A stretch of DNA of 64,000 nucleotides from JACKDX01 sp964640175 (GTDB lineage: Bacteria; Myxococcota_A; Polyangia; Polyangiales; GCA-016699535). The translations under genes and the position numbers were made by a program. The stretch lies in NCBI GenBank assembly GCA_964640175.1, contig CAZXFW010000005.1, positions 1-64,000 of the forward strand, given 5' to 3'. Each line of letters opens with the position of its first letter. The first letter of the stretch is position 1. This document shows positions 16,508 through 26,035 of this stretch, one piece after another. The notes under the pieces are model-generated. The model ran no database searches. It saw only the letters and a program-made list of their open reading frames with translations, and was not told the origin of the DNA.

Positions 16508-18721
16508 TTAAGCTGCGTTGGCTGCATGATTGTGAGGCGCTCCGGAAGAGCGGTACTCGTAGTTAGAGTAATAACCGCCGTAGCCATGGCGTCTGCCAGT
16601 GAGATCCACTCCATTCAGCACACCGCCAATCACGTAGACTTCAACATCCTTGAGCCGGCGTAACACTGAGCGGGCGGTTTCCTGGGATGTCTTATCTGCG
16701 CGGACCACAAGAATTGTTCCGTCAACTTGAGGAGCGATGACCGCGCCATCCGTGACTGCTCCTAAGGGTGGACTGTCAAAAATCACGTGATCGAAGTTGT
16801 CTGTGGCTTCCTTAATAAAGCGCCGAAATGCAGACGTGCTTAGTAATTCTGAAGGATTGGGTGGAATGGGTCCAGATGGCAGCACAAAAAGATTGGGAAC
16901 TTGCGTTGCTTGGACGGCGTCGTTTAACGGCTGGTCTGCAACCAGTACGGACGTAATTCCTACGGCAGAACTGATATCAAACGCCTTGTGAATACGAGGT
17001 CGTCGAAGGTCGGTGTCGACCAAAAGCACGCGCTTGCCTGTTTGTGCCATGCTGATCGCTAGGTTAATGGCAACCGTGGTTTTGCCTTCAAGCGGGCCTG
17101 CGCTGGTGATTGCCAGTGCTCGGAATGGCTTACTTGCTGCGGTGTACGTTAAGCTGGTGCGAATGGTGCGACAGCATTCGGCTGCAACAGACATGGGTTG
17201 CATATGAACAATGAGATCGCGTCCAGGGTTTGTTTGTGATGTCTCTGCCTTGATTCCTTTGATAAGCGGCAAGCGTCGCGAAGGCTGCAATATTTGTGGC
17301 ATGACACCTAATATGGCAATTCCTAAAGCTTCCACATCCTCGGGAGTTCGTATGGTACGGTCGATCTGAATGAAAATGATCGCGACGCCGGCTCCGCATA
17401 TCAAGCCTGCTAAAAGGCCAATGAGCAGATTAAGGATAAGCCGTGGTTTGATGGGGGCTTCGGCGGGAAGGGCGCGGTCGATCATTCTGACGTTTGAAAC
17501 GTGGAGCATGCGCGTCAGATCAGTCTGAGTCGTGCGTTCTAAAAGCATGTTGTAGAGTTTGCTTTGGTTTTCTTCCTGGCGCTTGAGTGCGTTATATTGA
17601 ATCTCTTGCTTGTTAAGCGTGAGGCCGGCTTCATGGGTATCTTTAGCGGCTTTAACAAGGCCAGCTTCCGTTTGCTGCACTTGCTGAAGATCGGAGCTGG
17701 CACTGTGGATTAATCCTTGAATTTCGCGTTGCAATTGCGCGCGGATGCTGTCGAGTTCTTCTTTGAGCGCTCGCATGTCGGGGTGAGATTCGCCATATTT
17801 AACAGACAACGCTTGATGTTCACTTAGTTTTTTGCGGTAAGCGTTGCGCAGCTCTGCAATAACGGGGTGTTCGGTGAATGCTGCGAGATCGACTTTGAGC
17901 GGGTCTTCGTTTTGAGCCGTTTTTAGTTGAGTAAGGCGTGCGGCAAGCTCGATGCGTTTGGTTCGCGCTTGGGTAAGTGATTCGCTGTAGCGCTCCAAAT
18001 CTTGAGCAACGATATTTTGTCGATCCTCGAGGGAAAGCGACAATACATCATGACTGCGCTTGAATTCATGTAGAGAGTTTTCGGTTTGTTGCAGTTCTTG
18101 TTTTTGGGTATCCAGCTGCGCACTTAACCAGTTTAGTGCGCTCACCGTAGAGCTTAGGCGGTCCTCCAAAGACTTGTCGATGTAGGCTGCGGCAACGGCG
18201 TTGGTTAGAAGTGCGGCGCGTTTGGCGCTTTGGTCCTGAACGCGGAGCTCTACCAGGCGAGTCTCTTTAAGTTGTTCCACATGCAGTTTTTCTTGCAACA
18301 GTTGAGCGGCATCTTCGACAGACACGCCCTTCCAATGCTGGCGTTTGCTTTTGGGGATCTGATTGAAATCGGCATTGTGTTGCAAGTCGAGTTCTTTAAC
18401 GACTTTTTCTGCCACCCCACGGCTTGCGATGATCCGGTTTTGAGTTTCGTACCATTCCTGGGTTTGCCAGAAGTTGACGGCTGCCCCTGCAACTTCTTCA
18501 ACCTCACTGCCCAAAGGACGTGGCGGAGAAGGGTCGTATTCGAGCGTACACACGCCTTCATAAATTTTAGGCTGACGCAGTGTCCATAGCGCGGTTGCGA
18601 GAAAAACACTTAAAGTGACACCCAAGATAATCCATTTGTAAGCCCACAGATTGTGTATAAATTTCCCAAGTTCTGGGGGGTCTTGGGGTTGCAAACGTGA
18701 GCTGGATTCGTTAAAATGCAC
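16508..18721 (-). CDS. Wzc-like chain-length regulator and BY tyrosine kinase
   Basis: An inner-membrane polysaccharide co-polymerase fused to a bacterial tyrosine kinase, 737 residues. Residues ~20-60 hold the Wzz N-terminal domain with the first TM helix (WIILGVTLSVFLATALW). A long coiled coil (about 200-400) follows, then a second TM helix (LILNLLIGLLAGLICGAGVAI). The cytoplasmic kinase has Walker A SAGPLEGKTT (Lys547), Walker A' LLVDTDLRRPR and Walker B HVIFDSPPLG. The C-terminal tail carries the tyrosine cluster HGYGGYYSNYEYRS for autophosphorylation. No Wzb-type phosphatase is visible nearby. It lies between the ligase-like gene and the export lipoprotein and is probably in their operon. 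Confidence 0.93.
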   Translation of the reverse strand: MHFNESSSRLQPQDPPELGKFIHNLWAYKWIILGVTLSVFLATALWTLRQPKIYEGVCTLEYDPSPPRPLGSEVEEVAGAAVNFWQTQEWYETQNRIIASRGVAEKVVKELDLQHNADFNQIPKSKRQHWKGVSVEDAAQLLQEKLHVEQLKETRLVELRVQDQSAKRAALLTNAVAAAYIDKSLEDRLSSTVSALNWLSAQLDTQKQELQQTENSLHEFKRSHDVLSLSLEDRQNIVAQDLERYSESLTQARTKRIELAARLTQLKTAQNEDPLKVDLAAFTEHPVIAELRNAYRKKLSEHQALSVKYGESHPDMRALKEELDSIRAQLQREIQGLIHSASSDLQQVQQTEAGLVKAAKDTHEAGLTLNKQEIQYNALKRQEENQSKLYNMLLERTTQTDLTRMLHVSNVRMIDRALPAEAPIKPRLILNLLIGLLAGLICGAGVAIIFIQIDRTIRTPEDVEALGIAILGVMPQILQPSRRLPLIKGIKAETSQTNPGRDLIVHMQPMSVAAECCRTIRTSLTYTAASKPFRALAITSAGPLEGKTTVAINLAISMAQTGKRVLLVDTDLRRPRIHKAFDISSAVGITSVLVADQPLNDAVQATQVPNLFVLPSGPIPPNPSELLSTSAFRRFIKEATDNFDHVIFDSPPLGAVTDGAVIAPQVDGTILVVRADKTSQETARSVLRRLKDVEVYVIGGVLNGVDLTGRRHGYGGYYSNYEYRSSGAPHNHAANAA

Positions 18722-18751
18722 GGCTACTTTCTACGAGCGGTAATTGCTAGG

Positions 18752-21235
18752 TTATTGTACGTGTAAACGCAACCGTAATCTAGCCACTTCCGATTGGTAC
18801 GCTGACTTTTTCAGTGTTAATTCTTGGTAAATCTGAAGAGCGCGCTGCAGGTTTCCCATATCTTCGAAGACGCGGGCCATCGCCGCGAGATAGCGGTGTT
18901 CTGTGGGAATATATTGGTAAGCACGCTCATAAGCGCGTAATGCGTGTCCGTGATTATGAAGTTGCTGTTCCATTTCACCGGTAAAAAACCAAGTTTCAGC
19001 TAACGCTTCAGCATTGTCAGATTGCCTGCCTCGGAGTTGGCGTAGAGTTTCGCGCATTGCTTCAGAATCACCCATGGCCGCTTGCGCTTTAACTCGAACC
19101 CGCAATATCGCATCAAGATCTTGCACAAAAATTTCCGCGTCCCTGGTGGCTATCAATGCTTTATCGGGCTTGTCTAACGCAAGCCATGCTTGAGCTAGCG
19201 TCATGTGGGCGAATGGTTCGGAGGGCGATTGGTTGATTGCGTTTTCCAAAAGCTTCACAGCTGCATAGGCTTGCTGGGTATTGCCTTGCAACAAATAGGC
19301 TGCTTTACGAACCATTGAAGGCACATGGTTGGGATCTTCCTTCAGAATGGTGTTGTCGATGACAGCTTGGAATTCCGGTTTAAAGCACGGAGCGACGCGG
19401 TCTAAAAACACAATGCGATTCGGCGGACGTCTGGGTGCAGCACGCAGCATGTGCTCAGGATTCTGTGATGTTTGAGCGATGTTGCAAGCCAGCGGAAAGG
19501 CAGCGGCGGGCTCGCGCGTTGCGGTTTGGCGAATTTCCAAAAGTGCCTGATCAGTATAATGTGCACGGTATAACCAATGGGCTGCAAGCGCATGAGGCTC
19601 CGGCCAATTGGGTGCAAGTTGCATGGTTCGATTAAGCCACCGGATAGCGTTGGGCTTATGATGTTTCAGAGCTGCATGGCCTGCCAGCAGCGTAAATGTT
19701 GGCTCGGCTGGATAGAGCAAAAGCGCATGTCGGAGCGCCGTGTTAAAAGCGTTGATGGATCCATGTTGGTGCAGTTCGAGAAGTTTTTGTTCATTAACAC
19801 GACGGTCCCATGAATTGGCATAGGCGATCGCAATTAGCGTGGCTAACGAGCTAATGATTGCGCTCCATTGAAGCCATGTTGCCATGTGGACGCTGCTGAA
19901 ACGCGACGTTGAGGGGTGGGAGTTGGAATGCGGTGCCAATGCTCCGCCTAAGACCCCACTAAAAACCAACGACACGCCAAGCATTTCCAAGCTAAAATCA
20001 ACGAGGTTATGGAGGATAAGGGTTAAGGCTGCGACTGCGGCGCTTAGCCTCAGCAAAGAGCGGATTCCATTCCCTGAATGCTTGTATACGCCGACGAGGG
20101 CCGAGCCGATGATAAGACATAGGATCAGGGCGACAGGAATTCCCCATTCACTGCTTAGCTGGACCAGGATGTTTTCGGGAAATTCGTCGCGCGTTCCTGA
20201 TGGCGCGTAACGTACGTAGGCTTGAGAAAACGCGCCACGGCCTATGCCTATAAAAGGTTGTTCAAGCGCTACGGTGCTAGCGCGTGCAGACACGGCTAGT
20301 TTGTTCACTTTGCTTTGCTGCCATTCTTTGGGCAACTGCTCGGCCGAAAGATAGAGTGCGGTGGCGGTCCCTAAAGCCAGTGCAACGCCTGTCATGCCAA
20401 GCGCCATGCGACGCTGACCTTGCGAATTTCTATTCAGGTAGATAAGTAACCCCACGAGCAGCGTGCCCAAGGCAAAGCTGGTCATCCCCCCTCGAGACAG
20501 CGTTAAGAATGTGACGGAAGCAAGTAACAAATAACCAAGCAGCCAGAGCAGGCGTTGTGCGAGGCCCCGGTGCTGCATCGCACATCCAAGGGTAAGAGGT
20601 GCCCCAAGGCTCATGAGGCTTGCCAAATGGTTTTCGTTCATCAAAGGAGCCAGAATGCGGGGCGTGGCGTATAGGGGGGTATACACTCCAAATACGCGGT
20701 GCATGCCAAACAGGGCGTGTGCCAGAGCGGTGAGTGCCATGGCAATCGAAGACAGGGCTGCAGCTTGCAACACATGACGACGATTGCCCGTTGCAGCCAA
20801 AATCCATGCGGAGCAGAACATGCTTAGCATGGCCGCTCCTTTAATGACTTCGATAGACGTCGCGCCGGGACTAAGAGAAAGTGTGCACACCGATCCGGTG
20901 GCAAGATTGAGCAGTTTTCGGGTATAAAGGTATTCAGTGGTGCTAAGCGGTGCTACCAGTTTGAGCCACGCGCAGGGCAGGGGCACTGCTTGGACAGCTG
21001 TCCACAAAAGCAGCGCAAACATGGCAATGACGCCGCCGCCACTTGCAAGTGTGCGTTCGGCGTTCCGCGTGGACCACCACGTAAGCCAGGCAGTCAATGC
21101 GCTTAGGCCACATAACAGCGTGATGGACCACGCGAAGATTCCGCCAAAGAGTTGGGGGGCAAGCAATAAGGTGCAGTAAAAAGCGCCCAAGGCCAGATGT
21201 CGTGAGTGAAAACGTTGTAAGGAAATTAAGGGCAT
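18752..21235 (-). CDS. O-antigen ligase/polymerase-like membrane protein with a C-terminal TPR region
   Basis: An 827-residue integral membrane protein. The N-terminal half (about 1-450) has around 10-12 TM helices. It also has the O-antigen ligase/Wzy_C-like stretch LTLSRGGMTSFALGTLLVGLL and IGIGRGAFSQAYVRYAPSGTRDEFPENILVQLSSEWG, where a large periplasmic loop is expected. The last ~330 residues are helical, with TPR-type signatures (AEPTFTLLAGHAALKHHKPN, PFAHMTLAQAWLALDKPDKA, YLAAMARVFEDMGNLQRAL), probably periplasmic. It may polymerise repeat units or ligate them to an acceptor. It starts a three-gene minus-strand operon with wzc- and wza-like genes. Confidence 0.82.
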   Translation of the reverse strand: MPLISLQRFHSRHLALGAFYCTLLLAPQLFGGIFAWSITLLCGLSALTAWLTWWSTRNAERTLASGGGVIAMFALLLWTAVQAVPLPCAWLKLVAPLSTTEYLYTRKLLNLATGSVCTLSLSPGATSIEVIKGAAMLSMFCSAWILAATGNRRHVLQAAALSSIAMALTALAHALFGMHRVFGVYTPLYATPRILAPLMNENHLASLMSLGAPLTLGCAMQHRGLAQRLLWLLGYLLLASVTFLTLSRGGMTSFALGTLLVGLLIYLNRNSQGQRRMALGMTGVALALGTATALYLSAEQLPKEWQQSKVNKLAVSARASTVALEQPFIGIGRGAFSQAYVRYAPSGTRDEFPENILVQLSSEWGIPVALILCLIIGSALVGVYKHSGNGIRSLLRLSAAVAALTLILHNLVDFSLEMLGVSLVFSGVLGGALAPHSNSHPSTSRFSSVHMATWLQWSAIISSLATLIAIAYANSWDRRVNEQKLLELHQHGSINAFNTALRHALLLYPAEPTFTLLAGHAALKHHKPNAIRWLNRTMQLAPNWPEPHALAAHWLYRAHYTDQALLEIRQTATREPAAAFPLACNIAQTSQNPEHMLRAAPRRPPNRIVFLDRVAPCFKPEFQAVIDNTILKEDPNHVPSMVRKAAYLLQGNTQQAYAAVKLLENAINQSPSEPFAHMTLAQAWLALDKPDKALIATRDAEIFVQDLDAILRVRVKAQAAMGDSEAMRETLRQLRGRQSDNAEALAETWFFTGEMEQQLHNHGHALRAYERAYQYIPTEHRYLAAMARVFEDMGNLQRALQIYQELTLKKSAYQSEVARLRLRLHVQ

Positions 21236-21248
21236 GATGGAGGTTTGC

Positions 21249-21277
21249 TTGACGGAAGCATGTTAGATTCATAGGCT
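21249..21277 (+). promoter_or_regulatory. Candidate sigma70-type promoter for the MshEN gene
   Basis: In the 73-bp divergent gap there is a -35-like TTGACG (21249-21254) and a -10-like TAGGCT (21272-21277), with a 17-bp spacer. Transcription would begin near 21284, ahead of an AGGGA Shine-Dalgarno at 21298-21302 and the GTG at 21309. The spacing is good; the -10 is weak. Confidence 0.4.
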
Positions 21278-21308
21278 CAAGTCAGTATCTCAGACTTAGG
21301 GACAAGCG

Positions 21309-22199
21309 GTGGTCGATCAAAACCATATTGGTCAAGGGCTTAAGGCGTCGGGGTTAGTTGACGATGCGCAACTCCAAGGTGCTTTGCTTGAAAGTGAGCA
21401 AACGGGGCGTGCTTTAGGAGAGGTGTTAATTGAAAAAGGCCTCCTTTCCGAGTCGCAGTTCACACAATTTGTTTCCAAGCTGTTAAGTGTACCATGGGTT
21501 TCGCTTTACCATGTGCAGTTTACGCGCGAGCTACTCAACCTCATTCCAGCGCAGCTTGCTGAGCGGCACTGTTTGGTTCCGGTTTATACTCGAGTGGGTC
21601 GCAAAGGCAATGCGATGTTGTATGTAGCGACGCAAGATCCAAGTGACGTCGAGGCGTTGGAAGAGGTTCGGCAACTTACACGTATGGATGTGAAGCCCAT
21701 GATCGCTCCGCCTTCAGAGATTCGTCGTGCTATTGGTGTGTACTATTTTGGAAGAAGCCCAAACGAAGTCTCGCAGCCTTCCGCGATTGCTGAAGCTTCA
21801 GCTTCTTCCAAAGCCTCATCAAAAGAGATTTTGCTATCAAGGGGTTGGAGTGCGCCTCCTAAGGCTGCTCCAATGCAGTCAGCGGCAGCTCAGGGCGACG
21901 GTAAGGCCGAGGCCGCGTCAGATGATGTGAAGATGATCACCGTTACCTTGCTTGATGGGACCTCTGTCAAGTTGCCCGCGGCAAAAGGTTCATCGGTGCG
22001 TGCTAGACAAACCAACGATTCGTTGACTGCTACGGACCTGATCGAAGCGCTAAGCGCACAGGCCCAGGGGGCAGATGTGAGTGAAATTTTGCCGGAAGTT
22101 CGATGGGAACGTTTCTTTGGAAGTTTGCTCACATTGCTGATGCGTAAAGGGCTAATCGCGGATTGGGAATTTGTTGACGAATGGAAGAAGCATCGATAG
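21309..22199 (+). CDS. Stand-alone MshEN (GspE N-terminal) domain protein
   Basis: A 296-residue soluble protein with the N-terminal domain of type II secretion/type IV pilus ATPases but no ATPase domain. Residues 6-58 show the MshEN layout of two 24-residue halves separated by 5 residues: one beginning HIGQGLKASGLV, the other ALGEVLIEKGLL. This domain can bind cyclic di-GMP in its canonical form. Here the usual Arg at position 1 and Gln at position 24 of each half are missing, so binding is doubtful. A Ser/Ala-rich linker (~150-200) leads to a C-terminal module (RWERFFGSLLTLLMRKGLI). The start is a GTG with AGGGA 6 bases upstream. It sits between the ligase-like gene and a methyltransferase, so a regulatory role in polysaccharide output is inferred. 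Confidence 0.7.
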   Translation: MVDQNHIGQGLKASGLVDDAQLQGALLESEQTGRALGEVLIEKGLLSESQFTQFVSKLLSVPWVSLYHVQFTRELLNLIPAQLAERHCLVPVYTRVGRKGNAMLYVATQDPSDVEALEEVRQLTRMDVKPMIAPPSEIRRAIGVYYFGRSPNEVSQPSAIAEASASSKASSKEILLSRGWSAPPKAAPMQSAAAQGDGKAEAASDDVKMITVTLLDGTSVKLPAAKGSSVRARQTNDSLTATDLIEALSAQAQGADVSEILPEVRWERFFGSLLTLLMRKGLIADWEFVDEWKKHR

Positions 22200-23086
22200 C
22201 GAGTTTGAAGCAATCAAGTCCTCAATGTCCTGTGTGTGCAGCGAAGTGCCATGGATGGCGAACTTTAAGCAATGAATACGGGAGGTTCGATGTTGTTCGA
22301 TGCACGAAGTGCAATTATGCGTTTGTGGAGCCACGCCCTGAATTAAATTGGTTGAAGCAATTTTATGCGAATTATGGGCACGACGGGGCGTGCCGTTCGT
22401 TGGAACAAGTTACATCCGCAGAGCGGGAATATCCCAATTCGACGTTGGATGCGCAGCGTATTGTTGACTCCGTTGTCCTTCTTTTGTCTAAACAAAATAT
22501 TGGCAATTGGAAAATGCTCGATGTGGGCTGTGGTTATGGTTTTTTTTCAAAGCGAGCAATCGAGCGTGGCTTCCAGGTTACTGCGCTTGAGCTGGCTGAA
22601 ACCGAGAGAAGCATTGCCGAAGAGTTGTTAGGGTTTGCTCCTTATGCAACGGCGTTTGAAACATTTGATGCGCCCGAGGGTGCGTACGATGCGATTGTCA
22701 TGAGTCAGATCCTTGAACACGCCCACGATGTTAATGAATGGCTATCAAGGGCCGCGAAATTGTTGCGTCGGGGAGGCGTGCTGGCGGTAGCGTTGCCTAA
22801 TTTTCAGAGCATTTTTCGTAGAATCTTACAACACCGAGATCCCTATATCTGTCCGCCTGCGCACCTTAATTTTTTCGGACCCACCAATCTTACTCTATTG
22901 TTTGAAAAGCACGGCTTTCAGGTGACTGGCATGCAATGGACGACACGTATGCCAACTTCAGTCATAGCAAAGCGAATGGCGATAGGTGAAAGTATTATTT
23001 CTATGTTGCCGCTGAAGATGCTGATGAACCTTATTGATCGCGCGCGACTGGGAATGATGATTACGGTCTATGGCATCAAGCGCTAG
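22181..23086 (+). CDS. Class I SAM-dependent methyltransferase with an N-terminal zinc-ribbon-like motif
   Basis: A 301-residue methyltransferase of the Methyltransf_23 type, which often modifies sugars. The first 45 residues carry CPVCAAKC and VRCTKCNYAF, a likely zinc-binding knuckle. The SAM-binding motif is MLDVGCGYGFFSKRAIERGF (motif I), followed by VTALELAETE and YDAIVMSQILEHAHD. The last ~100 residues contain LAVALPNFQSIFRRILQHR and are typical of sugar methyltransferases in exopolysaccharide loci. The start overlaps the end of the MshEN gene by 19 bp, so the two are probably co-transcribed. Its 3' end overlaps the convergent glycosyltransferase gene by 11 bp. The acceptor is unknown. 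Confidence 0.82.
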   Translation: MEEASIASLKQSSPQCPVCAAKCHGWRTLSNEYGRFDVVRCTKCNYAFVEPRPELNWLKQFYANYGHDGACRSLEQVTSAEREYPNSTLDAQRIVDSVVLLLSKQNIGNWKMLDVGCGYGFFSKRAIERGFQVTALELAETERSIAEELLGFAPYATAFETFDAPEGAYDAIVMSQILEHAHDVNEWLSRAAKLLRRGGVLAVALPNFQSIFRRILQHRDPYICPPAHLNFFGPTNLTLLFEKHGFQVTGMQWTTRMPTSVIAKRMAIGESIISMLPLKMLMNLIDRARLGMMITVYGIKR

Positions 23087-24221
23087 GGCTCTTGTAGACT
23101 GAATGGTAGAGGTCAAGCATGCGTGGTGCTAAAAGTTCCCAGTCAAAGTCTCTCTCCATCCAAGCGCGTCCGCGTTCCCCCATGGCTCGAAGTGGAAGAG
23201 TTTGAGCGTGCGTCATCGCATTGGCCAATGTGTTGGGGTCGTTGTCCACCCACAGGCCGCAGTCTTCCTGATGTAGTCTGGACCATGGCGTGCCTTTGCT
23301 TGCAATGACTGGAACAGCACGGGCTAACGCTTCGGCGATGACAAGGGCAAAGCTCTCGGTAAAGGATGGAACAATGAGTACATCTGCTGTGGCCCATAGA
23401 TGTTCTTTTGATTCACTGTTAAGGTGCCCTGGTTGGTCCACTCGAGAGGTAAGTCCAAGGCGATGTATCAAATTGGTAAGAGTCCGAACGTATTCGGCAT
23501 CGCCATCCCCGGCGATTGTAAGTTTCCAGTTACCTTTTAATTGACTGCAGGCGTGCAATAAGTTTTCTAATCCTTTAATGGGATGTAACCGTCCCATAAA
23601 GAGAATGCGAAACGTGGTTGGATCTGGAGAATGGCTTATATGAGAAGGTATCCAAACCCCGTTGGGAATTACGGTACACGTGGTATCGGAAAATTTTGAG
23701 AGGATTTGAGAGCGTTCTTCTTCGGATGTGGCATGAAAAGCCATCCGTGGGGGCGTTTGATACTTGCATAGAGTTTCGAAAACAGATTTAACATGAGCCT
23801 TTGTCGAGCCGTGCCAGTGTTGCAGTGCTCCACGGGGAGACCATACAATTGGTCGATTGGCGATGTTGCAAGCTATCAATGTAGGAAGAGTGGGAAGCGA
23901 GTATACTGCAGTGAGGTGTACGACATCTGCCCAGCCAACATAGTGAGGGATAAGTGCCACTTGTTCCATGGACTTGTCTCCACGGCCAACTCGCGAACAG
24001 TAGCGGATATGTAGGCCTGTCTCGGCTTTGAGTTGTCGCGAAATGTTTTTGTCGAGCACACGCGAGAGGCCAGCCGCGTTTGTGGTCAGCACTCGAACTT
24101 CGCAGCCCATCTTAACTAAACCGCGGCACAATTCATAGGTCGAGGTCATTGGTCCACCGTAGTAGAGAGCCGGATAAAACGAGGGAATAATGTGGGCGAC
24201 TTTAAGGCTGGTGTGATGCAT
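23076..24221 (-). CDS. GT4-family glycosyltransferase
   Basis: A retaining GT-B-fold glycosyltransferase (381 residues) expected at the cytoplasmic side of the inner membrane, building the repeat unit. The N-terminal acceptor domain starts KVAHIIPSFYPALYYGGPMTS. The donor-binding domain has ILFMGRLHPIKGLENLLHA and VLIVPSFTESFALVIAEAL, with the E-x7-E pair in ESFALVIAE. Donor and acceptor cannot be told from sequence. It is the last gene of the long minus-strand operon and overlaps the preceding GT2 gene by 20 bp. Confidence 0.88.
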   Translation of the reverse strand: MHHTSLKVAHIIPSFYPALYYGGPMTSTYELCRGLVKMGCEVRVLTTNAAGLSRVLDKNISRQLKAETGLHIRYCSRVGRGDKSMEQVALIPHYVGWADVVHLTAVYSLPTLPTLIACNIANRPIVWSPRGALQHWHGSTKAHVKSVFETLCKYQTPPRMAFHATSEEERSQILSKFSDTTCTVIPNGVWIPSHISHSPDPTTFRILFMGRLHPIKGLENLLHACSQLKGNWKLTIAGDGDAEYVRTLTNLIHRLGLTSRVDQPGHLNSESKEHLWATADVLIVPSFTESFALVIAEALARAVPVIASKGTPWSRLHQEDCGLWVDNDPNTLANAMTHAQTLPLRAMGERGRAWMERDFDWELLAPRMLDLYHSVYKSPSA

Positions 24222-25137
24222 CAGGATTGTTTGAAATTTCTATACCATAAAGGTCTCTGACAACGGACGGAATACTCTTGTCTCGAACGCGACTGGTTTG
24301 TTGGATTTGAAATACTTTGGCATCAACCAAAAAGCGGTACCAAAAACCTTGAAGTGTATGAAAGATAAGTCCGCGTCTGCCATCCAAAAATCCAGCAAGA
24401 AGAACATAGCGGTAAAAGTAGTAGGCGAAAGGTCGTAGAAACAGAGGAAGCTTGGCGTAAACATGCTCTTTTAACCAACGTTTTCTCTCTATTTTGTTTC
24501 CCCAAAATTTGGCAATGGTCGTGTAAGGACCAAGCCGAAGCGATAACCGTAAGATGTCGATGGCTTCCTGAGTTGCATAGCGATTGTGTTTGTCAATCCA
24601 CAGTGAGATATCGTGTTGTCGGTCGTAGTTGGATTCGATGACGTCTATGTCAGCAACCACGGTACGCCCCTGCACAAAAATGTGTTCATCCATCCATCGT
24701 TGCTCAATGGCTCCATGCTGTTTTTTAAACACCCGCAAAAAATGATTGGGGTAAAACCCTCCATATCGCATCCATTTCCCCATGAAAAAAATTTTTATCT
24801 TTACGTAGATGCCATCTACAGAATCGGTATCGATAAGCTGGGCTAGCGTGTCGAGGCCTTCTGGAGTCCAACGTTCGTCTGCGTCCAGGCGCAATATCCA
24901 GTCGTTTTGGGCATGGGTGTTTTTTAGAGCCCAGTCAAACTGAGCAGCGTGATTTATCCAGGGGTTTTTGAAGAATTTCGCATTAAATGAAAGTGCGATC
25001 TGCTGAGTCGCATCAATGGACCCTGAATCCACGACGATGATTTCATCGACACGATCAGCAATGGAGGCCAGGCACTCGCGGAGATTGCGTGCCTCATTGT
25101 AAGTCATGACGATAGCACTGATGGGCAGTTTGCTCAT
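24202..25137 (-). CDS. GT2-family glycosyltransferase, WaaE/KdtX-like
   Basis: An inverting GT-A glycosyltransferase of 311 residues. It starts ISAIVMTYNEARNLRECLASI, the usual nucleotide-sugar-binding beginning. The metal-binding motif is LDADER in WILRLDADERW. Further along, GFYPNHFLRVFKKQHG and the cluster near YFYRYVLLAGFLDGRRG resemble the WaaE/KdtX group of LPS-core and EPS glycosyltransferases. The start overlaps the preceding gene's stop by four bases (ATGA). The sugar is unknown. Confidence 0.85.
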   Translation of the reverse strand: MSKLPISAIVMTYNEARNLRECLASIADRVDEIIVVDSGSIDATQQIALSFNAKFFKNPWINHAAQFDWALKNTHAQNDWILRLDADERWTPEGLDTLAQLIDTDSVDGIYVKIKIFFMGKWMRYGGFYPNHFLRVFKKQHGAIEQRWMDEHIFVQGRTVVADIDVIESNYDRQHDISLWIDKHNRYATQEAIDILRLSLRLGPYTTIAKFWGNKIERKRWLKEHVYAKLPLFLRPFAYYFYRYVLLAGFLDGRRGLIFHTLQGFWYRFLVDAKVFQIQQTSRVRDKSIPSVVRDLYGIEISNNPDASHQP

Positions 25138-26033
25138 ATAACTGGTTTATACCGATGGTTGGCGAGTACAGGGTGGTGTTTGAGCATCAGCATGTAGCGT
25201 TGCATCCCATAGTTTAGCCGCGTTACAAAACCGCCGCGTTTAGTTTTGACGAAAGTGCTGTAGTTTTTTTTGACGCGCTCGAATTCCAGCAAACGCTGCG
25301 CTTCGTGGTTCCCGCTCATGGTGGTGGATCCTGCGTGCACCCTAAAAGCCGCAAGAGGCCTGTCTGCTCGTGCAAATGAAGCACCCTTAACAGCGGCTTC
25401 TAGAAAAAAATCGCTATCCATGCTTATGCGGTTATTTACATTAAATGAGCCGACGCGTTGCATAATTTCCGAACGCCAAAACGTGGCGGGCTGTGATACG
25501 CTGCAAATTCCAGCGCAATAATCATCAATAGAAAACTTAATGGCGACAGAGCAGCCTATAACTCTGTCACAGGTGTCCACTAAATAAGAATGGCCTTGTA
25601 CGATATCTACGGTTGGATGCTTTAGAAAAAAATTCGCTACGTAATGCAAAGGTAGAAAAGGAAGGTAAAAATCGTCTGAATTGAGATAAGCAAGTATGCT
25701 TCCGGTTGCTTTTGAAAACCCCTGATTGAGTGCATCTGATTGCCCTTTGTCTCGATGGCTTGTCCAGTGAGCAAGTCTGTTCTGATGTTTTTTTATAATA
25801 TCTTGCGATCCGTCAGTTGAGCCGCCGTCCATGACTATGAATTCCAGATTTGGATAGTTCTGAAGCAAGACGCTTTTTATGGCACGGTCTAAATAATCCG
25901 CTTGTTGATACGATGGCATGACAATACTGATACGCGGCCATCGATCGCGATCAGTTGTGTTGGCTATAGGCTGCGAATCAGAGGCTAGCCATGTGGAAAA
26001 TCCAATGTCGTGTCTAAGCAAAAACCTCGGCAT
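25134..26033 (-). CDS. GT2-family glycosyltransferase
   Basis: A 299-residue GT-A enzyme. After about 30 residues of leader it has ISIVMPSYQQADYLDRAIKS and EFIVMDGGSTDGSQDII, the standard GT2 fold start. The nucleotide/metal motif is LNSDDFYLP, and RISMDSDFFLEAAVKG lies in the acceptor half. It follows the Wzy-like gene by two bases and is followed by the WaaE-like gene with a four-base overlap. The donor sugar cannot be deduced. Confidence 0.86.
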   Translation of the reverse strand: MPRFLLRHDIGFSTWLASDSQPIANTTDRDRWPRISIVMPSYQQADYLDRAIKSVLLQNYPNLEFIVMDGGSTDGSQDIIKKHQNRLAHWTSHRDKGQSDALNQGFSKATGSILAYLNSDDFYLPFLPLHYVANFFLKHPTVDIVQGHSYLVDTCDRVIGCSVAIKFSIDDYCAGICSVSQPATFWRSEIMQRVGSFNVNNRISMDSDFFLEAAVKGASFARADRPLAAFRVHAGSTTMSGNHEAQRLLEFERVKKNYSTFVKTKRGGFVTRLNYGMQRYMLMLKHHPVLANHRYKPVI

Positions 26034-26035
26034 GT

